Source: Bellilinea sp.
Lineage (GTDB): Bacteria > Chloroflexota > Anaerolineae > Anaerolineales > Anaerolineaceae
Direction of reading: 5' to 3'
Length of the DNA: 64,000 nucleotides
Assembly (NCBI GenBank): GCA_026003615.1
Contig: BPHQ01000002.1
Span: 62,001 to 126,000 of the forward strand
The notes under the pieces: model-generated
Told to the model about the DNA's origin: nothing
Database searches by the model: none
Seen by the model: only the letters and a program-made list of their open reading frames with translations
Shown: piece after piece, positions 1 through 8,900 of the stretch
Position numbering within the stretch: the first letter of the stretch is position 1
How the letters are laid out: each line of letters starts with the position of its first letter
Made by a program: the position numbers and the translations under genes

Positions 1-593
1 GACATATTCAACAACCCATCCCGCAGGACGATGATCGGATTGATACGAAGGAGGGAGGACAAAGCCGTTTGCAGCTTGTTGATCCTCCCACTCAGGTAAG
101 CAAATTCCAGATTCTCCAAAGTAAATATCACGGTCAGGCGATCCCGCATCGTTTCCAGACGCCGAATAATCTTGGGAATCTCCCATCCTTTTTGACTGAG
201 CAACCGGGCTTCGCGGCACATAAATCCAAGTGCCGCAGAACCCGCTCCCGAGTCAAACGGGTACACTTTAATCTCATCGGCGATTTCATCGGCAGCCTGT
301 TTTACTGCTGCAAAGGTGCCCGACAATTTACTTGCCAGATGGATGGAAAGGACTTCCTCTCCCTTTTGGGCGATGGAGCGGTAAAATCCCATGATTTGAT
401 GCGGGGATGGTAAAGAGGTTTTGGGCGGAAAGCGTTTCTCCTTCACCAGCTGGTAAAAATTCTTTGAAGTTATATCTCTGAATTGAAGATATGTCTGCTC
501 CCCCATTACGATGGACAGGGGGATAATTTTGATGTCGTATTTTTCTTCCCATCCTTCCGGCATATCTGCCGATCCATCGGTCACAATCTTCAT
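1..593 (-). CDS. DegV family protein (partial, C-terminus beyond window)
   Basis: Reading from the ATG at 593 towards base 1 gives about 197 codons without a stop; the gene runs off the left edge. The start (MKIVTDGSADMP) and the motif TSLPSPHQ at residues 59-66 are typical of DegV, whose members are about 280 residues and bind a fatty acid; some supply acyl groups to fatty-acid kinase. A second DegV-like stretch, SKLSGTF, follows near residue 97. The ATG overlaps the stop of the upstream sigma-factor gene (ATGA, 590-593), and AAGGAGAGAG lies just before it, so the two are probably translationally coupled. Family assignment is secure; the role here is not known. Confidence 0.88.
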   Translation of the reverse strand, partial: MKIVTDGSADMPEGWEEKYDIKIIPLSIVMGEQTYLQFRDITSKNFYQLVKEKRFPPKTSLPSPHQIMGFYRSIAQKGEEVLSIHLASKLSGTFAAVKQAADEIADEIKVYPFDSGAGSAALGFMCREARLLSQKGWEIPKIIRRLETMRDRLTVIFTLENLEFAYLSGRINKLQTALSSLLRINPIIVLRDGLLNM

Positions 594-1159
594 CTTTCTT
601 CTCTCTCCTTGCCTGATAGATCCAATTCATCGCGCAAAGCAATCAGCGTACGATGATACAAACTTTTGATAGCTCCTTCACTCCTTCCCATAATTTGGGC
701 AATCTCCTCATTCGATAGCCGCTCAACGAATTTGAGAATAATCAGGGTCTGGCGATCCTCCGGTAATTTTTGTAATACTTTTACTAAATTTTCAATCTCC
801 TGACCTTTCACCAACGCACTTTCGGGATGTTCTCCAGGGTGTCGAATGGTGTAGGCATGATCTTCAAGTGGTACTTCTTTTCGTCGTTTATTGTCACGAT
901 GCCAATTCGCCACCAGATTGTGCGCGATGCGGTACAACCAGGCCGAAAAAGGCAATCCGCGATTGCGGTAGTTGTGAATATGATTCATGGCGCGAAAGAA
1001 GACTTTTTCGGTCAGATCTTCTGCATCATGCACACTACCGGTACGGTAGTAGATGTAATTATAGATACGCTTCACGTATCGTTGGTAAAGAACACTAAAG
1101 GCTTCCTGATCACCTTCGGATGCACGGATGATGACTTCGGCGTCGCTTAATTCTTCCAC
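590..1159 (-). CDS. ECF-type RNA polymerase sigma factor
   Basis: This 189-residue protein has sigma-70 region 2 at about residues 22-90 (AEDLTEKVFFRAMNHI, then FSAWLYRIAHNLVANW) and region 4 at about 130-180, where LSNEEIAQIMGRSEGAIKSL forms the helix-turn-helix that reads the -35 element. Regions 1 and 3 are absent and the size is usual for an ECF factor. The start is GTG, with GGGA shortly upstream. No anti-sigma gene is visible on either side; instead the stop overlaps the start of a DegV gene. A candidate promoter and a 10-bp inverted repeat lie in the roughly 120-base leader. Target genes cannot be named from sequence. Confidence 0.92.
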   Translation of the reverse strand: MEELSDAEVIIRASEGDQEAFSVLYQRYVKRIYNYIYYRTGSVHDAEDLTEKVFFRAMNHIHNYRNRGLPFSAWLYRIAHNLVANWHRDNKRRKEVPLEDHAYTIRHPGEHPESALVKGQEIENLVKVLQKLPEDRQTLIILKFVERLSNEEIAQIMGRSEGAIKSLYHRTLIALRDELDLSGKEREER

Positions 1160-1209
1160 GGTGTCATCCCTGCCTGACTTTTCAACGCATTAAATAAACC
1201 CCAAACCCT

Positions 1210-1244
1210 GATTGAGGTTACACCGTCTTGGGAAAACCTCAATC
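1210..1244. repeat. 10-bp perfect inverted repeat in the leader of the sigma-factor gene
   Basis: GATTGAGGTT at 1210-1219 is repeated in inverse at 1235-1244 (AACCTCAATC) with a 15-base loop. It lies between the candidate sigma-gene promoter and its GTG start. No U-run follows on either strand, so it is not a clear terminator; an operator or leader hairpin is possible. Confidence 0.5.
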
Positions 1245-1288
1245 CCCAGTATTGTTTCACCTTCATCATTCGAAAAATATTTATTTCC

Positions 1289-1294
1289 ATTATA
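1289..1294 (-). promoter_or_regulatory. Candidate -10 element of the sigma-factor gene
   Basis: A perfect TATAAT on the minus strand lies about 130 bases before the GTG start of the sigma gene. The -35 region, which would overlap the end of the protease gene, is weak. The leader predicted from it would contain the inverted repeat at 1210-1244. Confidence 0.5.
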
Positions 1295-1315
1295 CAAAAT
1301 TTTTTGGGGGACGGT

Positions 1316-3763
1316 TTATCGAACCTCTTTGGCTCGCTTAACTGCCCGGTAAGCGTCAATAATCCCGTAACCAACTCCCTGCGCGGGGTAAATGTTTGCA
1401 TCCACACATTCTGGCAAATAACCCGCATATTGTTGAGCCGTTTCAAAAATGATTCGACGAGTTAAGTCTACTTGCCCGATCAAATTTGGATTTGCGGACC
1501 ACATTAAGGCAACCACGCCAGCAACATGCGGCCCAGCCATAGATGTACCGCTCGCATATTCATAAGTATCATTGGGAAAGGACGAGAAAATTTCCTCCCC
1601 CGGCGCTAAGATCTCTGCCTTAAGTCGCTGACTACCATCTACGGTTACCGGACCCAAGCTGCTAAAGCCAGCCAAATCGCCATTGCGATTCACTGCTCCA
1701 ACGGTCAGCACTTCTTCATAAATCGCCGGTGGCGCATCCACGCTGCCACAACCAGAATAACCCGAATTGCCTGCTGAAACAACCAAAAAAACTCCGGCAG
1801 CCTTGAGGGCGCGTACTGCCGGTAAGAAGACCGGCGGGTCGCAGCCTTCCACCTCCGGACACCCCCAAGAATTGTTAATTATATGAGCTCCCAACTCCGG
1901 TCTGCCATCTCGAAAAGAATCACCGCCTTGGGGGTAAGGGGCAAATAAAAATTGCCAGCAATCCAGATAAACCGCCGGATTTCCCAAGTTGCGAGCCAGA
2001 TTGACACAACCGATCCATTGAGCATCCGGTGCAACTCCTACATCCTTACCTAGAATGCTGCCAAGGGTATGTGTGCCGTGTCCACTGGTATCCTGCGGGA
2101 AAGGATTTTCAAACCAGACATCAAGCCAGTTATAGGTGTGATCACCGTTCTTTCCCCGGTATTGATCCAACAATTGAGGATGTTCCCAATCCGCCCCTGA
2201 GTCAGCCAGCCCAACCACAACCCCTGCACCGCGCACACCCAACTCACTCCACACCTGGGGTGCGCGCATCATGGCCAAATTCCAATCCTGACCGGTTTCA
2301 AATTCTCGAATACTGCCCTCTACTGCCGGAAGTGATTCGGACAAAGGCCGCAACCGGGGACTGGGTAGCACGCGTTCAACGGCGGGGTGGTTGGTCAGCC
2401 ATAGTTTAACAAGCGGCCCCCCGTTGACCTCCATTGCATTAACCAAATAATAGGACTGATAAGGAATTCGCCAACGATTCAACAGTCGTTGTATGTCTGC
2501 TTGAGTCGCTTCGGCATTTCTAACCAAAGCGTTATAGACAAAGGTTCGCTTTTCGGCATAATCCTTTGGGAGCATTTGTTCATCAAAAGTAACCTGGGGA
2601 CGAAATACCACAAACAACCGCTCCCCATAAAACCCCGCCTGTCCAATTGTCAGAAACACTACCAGACCGCCTACCCAAATCAATCCGAGCAGCAGGTACA
2701 ACCAGCGTCGGAAGGCAACTTCTCTTAATTTCTTTAGTAAGAATATGCCAGATATTACCGCTGCTAAAAGTATCAGAGAATGAGCAAACATCATTCTCAA
2801 GGCATAACCCATTAATTCTCCCGGTGTTGAACTGATCACCAGCATCAATTCATCTCCATCAACAAACACCAACGGGAGAAGCGCAGCCGAACCAACAAAC
2901 AATCCAATCGCTTTTTGACGCGTTACACGTGATGAATTCTCTAAAATGCTGTCAATCACGGCCGCCCCAATCGCACTCAGAATCATCGGTAGCATCAGGC
3001 TAAACGGATACCCTACAAGCGGTAAACTATTGCCAAAAATTAAACTGGCTACCACCATGAAGACAATTTTTATCATTAGTGAAGGGAATTGCCGTGAAGG
3101 ATGAGACAAGCGAAATTGCTCAACGAACAACTCCAGCAACAAGGCCATGAACCACCCCAGTAAGGCCGCAACCGTAATTCCCAGAAGTGTATCCCATGGT
3201 GAGCCTAAAGCTCCCCAAAGAGCATAAGGAATCCATGCTAATCCGAAAATAATCCAGATGATCACCTTGTAGACTGGATGGAGCGAATTGTTAAGCACGC
3301 CCCCCTCTGGATGCCGGGATAATAACTTCAAACAAACCCAGATACCAATCCCAAGCGAGCCAATCACAATTAAGGCCGCAGTTTGGAACTCTGTTAAAAA
3401 CAGCCATCTGGCAGGCAGCATCATCAGACCGATTGCCAGAGAAAAACCTGTAACTCGATAAAACCCTCGCAAAACACCCGGAAGCCAGACCAAAACAGCA
3501 ATGGGAATCCCAACCCCAAGGAGATAAGCCAATCCCACCCAACCCCGCACATCTGGAAGCCCAAGCGAACCTTCAAACAGCAAATTTTCTAAAAGCCACA
3601 TTCCCGGCAGGGTAATCAGGCTGATCAGCCCTAACCAGATGAGATAGAGAATAAAGAAGGTTGACGGCAGACAGCCCCCATTTTGAGTCTGAGATGGAAC
3701 CATGCGATCATTATCAGTAGGGGGGGATTGGGGCGGATTCGCCATAATCAAAAAAAAATTCAA
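1316..3763 (-). CDS. Membrane-anchored subtilisin-like (S8) serine protease
   Basis: Residues 35-380 hold roughly nine or ten hydrophobic segments, residues about 400-475 resemble an S8 propeptide (I9-like), and the catalytic domain follows. The triad is Asp521 (GLADSGADWEHP), His562 (SGHGTHTLGS) and Ser741 (SGTSMAGPHVAG), with the oxyanion Asn631 in NNSWG. Classical secreted subtilisins lack such a large membrane part. The domain probably works outside the membrane. The start is uncertain: a TTG at 3763 overlaps the aminopeptidase stop (TTGA), while an ATG at 3745 gives MANPPQ. A run of nine A/T bases (3750-3758) lies between them. It is coupled to the M29 aminopeptidase upstream, which suggests joint peptide breakdown. 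Confidence 0.9.
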   Translation of the reverse strand: MNFFLIMANPPQSPPTDNDRMVPSQTQNGGCLPSTFFILYLIWLGLISLITLPGMWLLENLLFEGSLGLPDVRGWVGLAYLLGVGIPIAVLVWLPGVLRGFYRVTGFSLAIGLMMLPARWLFLTEFQTAALIVIGSLGIGIWVCLKLLSRHPEGGVLNNSLHPVYKVIIWIIFGLAWIPYALWGALGSPWDTLLGITVAALLGWFMALLLELFVEQFRLSHPSRQFPSLMIKIVFMVVASLIFGNSLPLVGYPFSLMLPMILSAIGAAVIDSILENSSRVTRQKAIGLFVGSAALLPLVFVDGDELMLVISSTPGELMGYALRMMFAHSLILLAAVISGIFLLKKLREVAFRRWLYLLLGLIWVGGLVVFLTIGQAGFYGERLFVVFRPQVTFDEQMLPKDYAEKRTFVYNALVRNAEATQADIQRLLNRWRIPYQSYYLVNAMEVNGGPLVKLWLTNHPAVERVLPSPRLRPLSESLPAVEGSIREFETGQDWNLAMMRAPQVWSELGVRGAGVVVGLADSGADWEHPQLLDQYRGKNGDHTYNWLDVWFENPFPQDTSGHGTHTLGSILGKDVGVAPDAQWIGCVNLARNLGNPAVYLDCWQFLFAPYPQGGDSFRDGRPELGAHIINNSWGCPEVEGCDPPVFLPAVRALKAAGVFLVVSAGNSGYSGCGSVDAPPAIYEEVLTVGAVNRNGDLAGFSSLGPVTVDGSQRLKAEILAPGEEIFSSFPNDTYEYASGTSMAGPHVAGVVALMWSANPNLIGQVDLTRRIIFETAQQYAGYLPECVDANIYPAQGVGYGIIDAYRAVKRAKEVR

Positions 3764-4875
3764 TTTCCTAAATCAATCACAAATTGCCCGTTTTTATAGA
3801 ATAATTGTCCATCAACCCAAATTTCCCCGCCATCGCGCAAATCACAAATCATGTCCCAATGGATAGCCGATTGATTTTGCCCGCCAGTTTCAGGGTAACT
3901 TGCACCTAAAGCCATATGAAAACTACCACCAATCTTCTCATCGAACAGGATATTGCGGGTAAAACGACGAATTCCCTCATTGGTACCGATGGCAAACTCA
4001 CCCACATACCTTGCTCCTTCATCCGTATCCAGCGTTTTATGTAAAAATTCTTCGTTCTTTTCAGCCGCCGCCTTAACCACTTTACCTCGTTCAAACCATA
4101 ACCGCACACCGCTTACTTCCCGACCGCCAAAAATTGCCGGATATGAAAAATAAACCTGTCCTTCAACACTATCCTCAACAGGGCCGGTAAACACTTCACC
4201 ATCCGGTACATTTTCATGACAGTCACAATTGATAAAACGCCTCCCTTTGATTTTCAAACGCAAGTCGGTTTCCTTACCAATAACCTTGACTTCCTCTTTA
4301 TCACGCAACCACTCCACTACCTTTTGTTGACGGGCAGAAAATTTCTTCCAATAGCCAACCGGGTCATTGATATCCGGCATCATCGCCTGAAAAACAAAAT
4401 CTGTATATTCGTCCAGGCTCATTTCTGCATCCTGAGCATGAGCATTGGTTGGAAACTGTGCCAGTGTCCAACGAAATTCCTTTCGGGCAGCCCTTTCCAG
4501 ATATGTCTTAAAAACAGGTTGCTGTGCCTGTGAAGCAATCACCATTTTTTGCGGGTCAACGTTGGAAAGGGCTTTGGTATTTTCATCACCCAGAATGTTG
4601 ATCGAACAGTCATAGGTTTCAATGATCAACTTGCGAGGCGGATCAATAAATTTCAATTGATCTTCATTGGCTGTCTTGTAAAAAATTTCTGCAATTTGTG
4701 GAAAGATGGGTGTCAGGTAAGGGTATCCCCCCGCTTGTAATACTTTCTTATAAATTTCGATCAAGAGTGGTTGAGCAATCACCCCGCCGCGAATCCAAAC
4801 CTTATCACCGGGTCTAACTGCCACAGAATAATTGACCAGCATATCCGCCAGTTTTTCAATCCTTGAATCGATCAT
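3760..4875 (-). CDS. M29 family metallo-aminopeptidase (thermophilic aminopeptidase type)
   Basis: The 371-residue protein matches the M29 (AmpS/aminopeptidase T) family in length and motifs. The expected metal ligands are all visible: Glu227 (VPDGEVFTGP), Glu293 (YVGEFAIGTN), His320 (GSFHMALG), Tyr327, His339 and Asp341 (SAIHWDM). Such enzymes carry two divalent metals and remove N-terminal residues from peptides in the cytoplasm. No signal peptide is seen. GAGGTGA precedes the ATG. The gene is first in a two-gene unit with the S8 protease, whose start overlaps its stop, and it diverges from the hydrolase gene at 5002. Confidence 0.93.
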   Translation of the reverse strand: MIDSRIEKLADMLVNYSVAVRPGDKVWIRGGVIAQPLLIEIYKKVLQAGGYPYLTPIFPQIAEIFYKTANEDQLKFIDPPRKLIIETYDCSINILGDENTKALSNVDPQKMVIASQAQQPVFKTYLERAARKEFRWTLAQFPTNAHAQDAEMSLDEYTDFVFQAMMPDINDPVGYWKKFSARQQKVVEWLRDKEEVKVIGKETDLRLKIKGRRFINCDCHENVPDGEVFTGPVEDSVEGQVYFSYPAIFGGREVSGVRLWFERGKVVKAAAEKNEEFLHKTLDTDEGARYVGEFAIGTNEGIRRFTRNILFDEKIGGSFHMALGASYPETGGQNQSAIHWDMICDLRDGGEIWVDGQLFYKNGQFVIDLGN

Positions 4876-4921
4876 GGTGAATTCACCTCAGGAGAAAATT
4901 TGACAACCCTTTTCTCGAACA

Positions 4922-4927
4922 ATTCTA
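4922..4927 (-). promoter_or_regulatory. Candidate extended -10 of the M29-S8 protease unit
   Basis: On the minus strand TAGAAT is preceded by TGG, giving an extended -10 (TGnTAGAAT). It would start transcription about 40 bases before the aminopeptidase ATG. No good -35 is seen; that position is occupied by the palindrome at 4933-4948. Confidence 0.4.
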
Positions 4928-4932
4928 CCACC

Positions 4933-4948
4933 ATCCGGCTTGCCGGAT
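4933..4948. promoter_or_regulatory. Palindrome between divergent promoters, candidate operator
   Basis: ATCCGGC and GCCGGAT are inverted copies separated by two bases (16 bp in all). The element sits between the divergent aminopeptidase and hydrolase genes and covers the -35 areas of both candidate promoters. A regulator binding here could affect both; this is inference from position. Confidence 0.4.
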
Positions 4949-4968
4949 TGCGCCCACAGGTATAAACT
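4940..4968 (+). promoter_or_regulatory. Candidate promoter of the alpha/beta hydrolase gene
   Basis: TTGCCG at 4940-4945 and TAAACT at 4963-4968 are 17 bases apart, about 34 bases before the ATG at 5002. The match is moderate. Confidence 0.4.
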
Positions 4969-5001
4969 ATTAAGGCAATTAACCTAATATAGAGGATCCC
5001 C

Positions 5002-5844
5002 ATGACCGTCACCGAATTTAATTGGGAAAGCACTCATCAGATTACTTACTACGGGATTGAATGGAAACCCGATTTAATTACGCGAGGCGTGATCATATTA
5101 GTTCACGGGCTGGGCGAACACAGCGGCAGATACCGCCACGTCGCCCAAATTCTCAACCACAAGGGTCATGCCGTAATCGCCTCCGATCATGCGGGACACG
5201 GTCAAACCGGAGGGAAACGAGGTCATGTCGATTCCTATGATTGCTTTTTTGAGGAGCTGGAAACACTATTAGAGCGCGCCCGCAAAAATTTTCCGAATCT
5301 TCCGGTCTTTTTATACGGCCACTCGCTCGGTGGAAGCATTGTGCTGGCCTACCTGCTCAAGCATAAGCCGAAAGTGGCAGGAGCCATTGTAACTTCACCC
5401 GGTATCAAACTCGTTTCGGATCCGGGAGTCATGCTCTTTTTTGGAAAAATTCTCAACCGATTGGTGCCCTCCACCGCCCTGAATAACGGCTTGAAACTTG
5501 AAGGACTTTCCAAAGACCCTCAAGTCATCCAGGCTTATAAAAACGACCCCCTTGTTCACCCATGGATTTCAGCCCGGCTTGCGATTGAGCTCATTGAAAA
5601 GGGTGAGTGGATTCGGGATAATGGAGACAAAATCAATGTACCTGTCCTTCTATTGCATGGCAACTCCGACAAACTCACTTCCGTGGAAGGGTCTCGTGAA
5701 TTGGCAGAAAAAAATCGTCAACTCATCACTTATGTCGAATGGGATGGGGGCTATCACGAATTACACAACGAACCGGATAAAGACCGCGTGTTCGAGGTTA
5801 TTCTGGATTGGTTAGAAAACCAATTGCAGGACTCCACATCTTAA
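5002..5844 (+). CDS. Alpha/beta hydrolase, monoacylglycerol lipase / lysophospholipase type
   Basis: The 280 residues form one alpha/beta-hydrolase domain. The nucleophile elbow is GHSLGG (Ser108), the acid is Asp223 in LLLHGNSDKLTS, and the base is His252 in GGYHELHNE. The oxyanion segment LVHGLGEHSGRY near residue 35 and the AGHGQTGG motif are characteristic of the monoglyceride lipase (PldB-like) branch. No signal peptide is present, so a cytoplasmic esterase acting on monoacylglycerols or lysophospholipids is likely. AGAGGAT lies eight bases before the ATG. It is a single-gene unit, divergent from the aminopeptidase. The exact substrate is not decided by sequence. Confidence 0.88.
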   Translation: MTVTEFNWESTHQITYYGIEWKPDLITRGVIILVHGLGEHSGRYRHVAQILNHKGHAVIASDHAGHGQTGGKRGHVDSYDCFFEELETLLERARKNFPNLPVFLYGHSLGGSIVLAYLLKHKPKVAGAIVTSPGIKLVSDPGVMLFFGKILNRLVPSTALNNGLKLEGLSKDPQVIQAYKNDPLVHPWISARLAIELIEKGEWIRDNGDKINVPVLLLHGNSDKLTSVEGSRELAEKNRQLITYVEWDGGYHELHNEPDKDRVFEVILDWLENQLQDSTS

Positions 5845-5882
5845 TCCGTTACAACTTTCACCCCAGTTCAGGATGAATGGAC

Positions 5883-5911
5883 TTGACCCGAATATTCCGG
5901 CGGGCTACAAT
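5883..5911 (+). promoter_or_regulatory. Sigma-A promoter of the SHMT-GcvT gene
   Basis: TTGACC at 5883-5888 and TACAAT at 5906-5911 are separated by exactly 17 bases and lie upstream of the ATG at 5994. The predicted leader is about 75 bases. A 12-bp palindrome follows directly after the -10. No glycine-riboswitch core is visible. Confidence 0.7.
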
Positions 5912-5921
5912 AATCATGGAC

Positions 5922-5933
5922 GCGGTGCACCGC
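5922..5933. repeat. 12-bp perfect palindrome at the expected transcription start
   Basis: GCGGTGCACCGC is self-complementary and begins about ten bases after the -10 of the SHMT-GcvT promoter. The position would suit an operator that blocks initiation or early elongation. Confidence 0.4.
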
Positions 5934-5993
5934 TTGGGCACGGCTGCGCTGCAACTTAACAATCTAACAAATGGTTAAAAGAGGAGCGTTTCA

Positions 5994-8900
5994 ATGGCTG
6001 ATTATTTGATTCGTGGCGCGTTAAAGGATATTGATCCTGCCGTTCATGATCTCATTCAAATTGAAACGGAGCGCCAGTTTCGCAAGCTAATCCTCATTCC
6101 CAGTGAAAGCACCGCACCACTGGCAGTCCGCGAAGCCCTTGGCTCAGTTTTTCAAAACTTATACGCCGAAGGGTATCCGGACGAAGAAACTCGCTGGATG
6201 AGCGAGGACGAGATTCTCGATTATACCGCCCGCCTATCCTATTACAGACGCTATTCCGATCCACGATACTATAAAGGCGTTGAGTACGCCGACATCATCG
6301 AGTCACTTGCCCGTCGCCGTTGTGCGGAAGTTTTTGCAACTTCCCGCGTTTCTGCCGATCAATTGTACGTCAATGTACAACCTCTCTCTGGAGCACCAGC
6401 AAACAACGCAGTTTATCATGCTCTGATCAATCCCGGTGACACCATTTTGGGTATGAACCTCCTCCACGGTGGCCACCTCACCCATGGTTCATCGGTCAAC
6501 CGTTCTGGAAAGCTGTACAATGTCATCCACTACAATGTCAATCCGCACACCGAACAGATAGATTATGATGCTGTTGAAGCCCTCGCTAAGGAGCATAAAC
6601 CCAAAATAATCATTGCAGGCTATTCCTCCTACCCCTGGGTGCCGGATTGGTCGCGTTTTCGCGTCATTGCTGATTCCATCGGTGCTGTTTTACTGGCTGA
6701 TGTATCTCACATTGCTGGACTGATTGCGGGTGGAGCAGTTCCTTCGCCGGTCGGAATTGCCCAGGTGGTGACTTTCACCACACACAAAACCTTGATGGGA
6801 CCCCGCAGTGCCGTAATTTTGACCCACGACAGCGGTCTTGCCAAAAAGATTGATCGCGCTGTGTTTCCGGGGGAACAAGGCGGGCCGCACATGCATGCCA
6901 TTGCCGCTTTGGCCACAGCCTTAAAAATTGCCAAAACCGATTCCTTCCGGGAATTGCAGCACCAGATTGTCAAAAACTGTCAGGCGCTAACGCAGAGGCT
7001 GATGGAACGCGGCTTGCGCATTCCTTATGGCGGTAGTGACACCCATTTAGGAAACGTGGACTGCAAGACCATTGTAGGCAAAGACGGCACTCCGCTTTCC
7101 GGTGATTTAGCCGCTCGAATACTGGACATCGCCGGAATTGTCCTCAACCGCAACACCATCCCCGGTGATAAATCCGCTCTCAATGCGTCCGGCATCCGCT
7201 ACGGCACACCGTGGGTGACTCAGCGAGGAATGAAAGAGACTGAGATGGTTCAAATCGCCGATATTATGGCCGATGTATTGCTGGCGATTCAACCCTATTC
7301 CCTTGAAACCCGCAAAGGGGGTGCCATTCGCGCCAAGATTAGCTTCGATGTTCTGGAAGATGCCAAGATTCGTTCCCGTACCATAGCAGAGAATGCCGGT
7401 ATGGATCTGGAAATCTCCCGCCACGGTTATCCCCATTTCTTCTTTATGGATGATCAGGCTATAAGCAAAAATGGCTGGATAGCCTATAACCTGAAAGGGC
7501 GCGGAATTCGCACATTTGTCAATTATGTTTTTACCGGCGATAGCGAGGATTTGAAACCGGGCGAGTCCCAAACCACTTCTCTGGTCACACCATCGGTTGA
7601 GGTGCAGGGAATTCTGACTTGCGTGGAGTCCGAGCACTTCCGATTCAGTTTACCTGCAGAAAATGCAGGACTGGCGGCCGCATGGCTTCGCGATTTATCA
7701 GATGGTTATGTCAAATTTGATGAAGACCTGCTCCGACGCACACCGGGACCAATCTACGTAACCGAATCTGCGGAAGATGTTGTCACTTCAGCCATGGCAT
7801 CAGGAGATGCGAGCCGCAAACCATATTACATCGGCATTCAACCCGCAGGACAAGGAACACCCTTACCCGCTTTTCATTGGGAAGAAAAAGATCCCGATCA
7901 ACTCCGCCGTACACCGCTTTATGAAGTTCACAAACAACTTGGAGCAAAATTAATTCCTTTCGCCGGCTGGGAAATGCCTGTGTGGTACACCTCTGTAGTG
8001 GAGGAACATTTGGCAACCCGTCAGGCAGCCGGATTATTCGACGTCGCTCACATGGGCGTTTATCAAGCCGAAGGCCCGGATGCAGGTGTTTTTCTGGATT
8101 GTGTTTGTGGCAATGACATTTCGGCACTGGAAATTGGTGAGTCCTGTTACACCCATTTCCTAGACCCTGATGCTAACGTGATTGATGACCTGCTGGTTTA
8201 CCGCCGCTCCTCCCAGAAATACCTCATCGTGGTTAATGCCGCAAACGACGATAAAGACTGGGCATGGCTCAATGCAGTTCGCAACGGAGAAGTCATGGTA
8301 GACCGTCGGCGTCCATGGGCGCGCGCCTTCGGGCGCAATGTAATTCTCCGCAACCTGCGCGATCCAAAAGAGGGCAAGGAAATGCGCGTGGACATTGCCT
8401 TACAGGGTCCAAAATCGCGGGATATTCTACTGGCACTCGGCACTGATGCCGAAACCCGCCGACGTATCCTGGCTCTCAAGCGCACCGAATTGTGCGAAGC
8501 CGTTGTCGGCGGCATTGATCTGGTCGTTTCCCGTACCGGCTACACCGGCGAAAAGATGGCATTTGAGTTGTTTGTCCATCCCGACCAGGCAGTACAATTG
8601 TGGCAAGCCTTACTGGAAGTCGGAAAACCAATGGGTTTAAAACCCTGCGGGTTAGGCGCACGTGACTCATTGCGCACCGAAGCCGGTCTGCCACTTTATG
8701 GACATGAAATGGGAGGTCAGCTGAATTTAGGCGTTGCCGAGGCTGGTTTTGGCAGTTATGTAAAGACTTACAAACCCTGGTTCATCGGACGCGAGGCATT
8801 TTTGGAACGCGAGAAAACTCGCCATGGTGTGGTGGTTCGATTCCGCTTTACTGAAAAGGGAGTTCGAATGGCTCATCTCGGAGACCCGGTCATTGACCGA

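Noticed and set aside
1-593. Reading the gene after the sigma factor as an anti-sigma factor
   Set aside because: TSLPSPHQ and the N-terminal MKIVTDGSADMP clearly identify DegV; no membrane span or zinc anti-sigma motif is present.
3750-3758. Nine-base homopolymer at the start of the S8 protease gene as a frameshift or phase-variation switch
   Set aside because: An ATG immediately downstream gives the same frame without it, so its length need not affect the protein.
5845-5993. Possible glycine riboswitch ahead of the SHMT-GcvT gene
   Set aside because: No riboswitch core or tandem aptamer pattern is visible; only a promoter and a 12-bp palindrome are supported.
7107-7637. 176-codon open frame on the minus strand opposite SHMT-GcvT
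   Set aside because: Antisense shadow of a well-supported gene; no domain or start signals.
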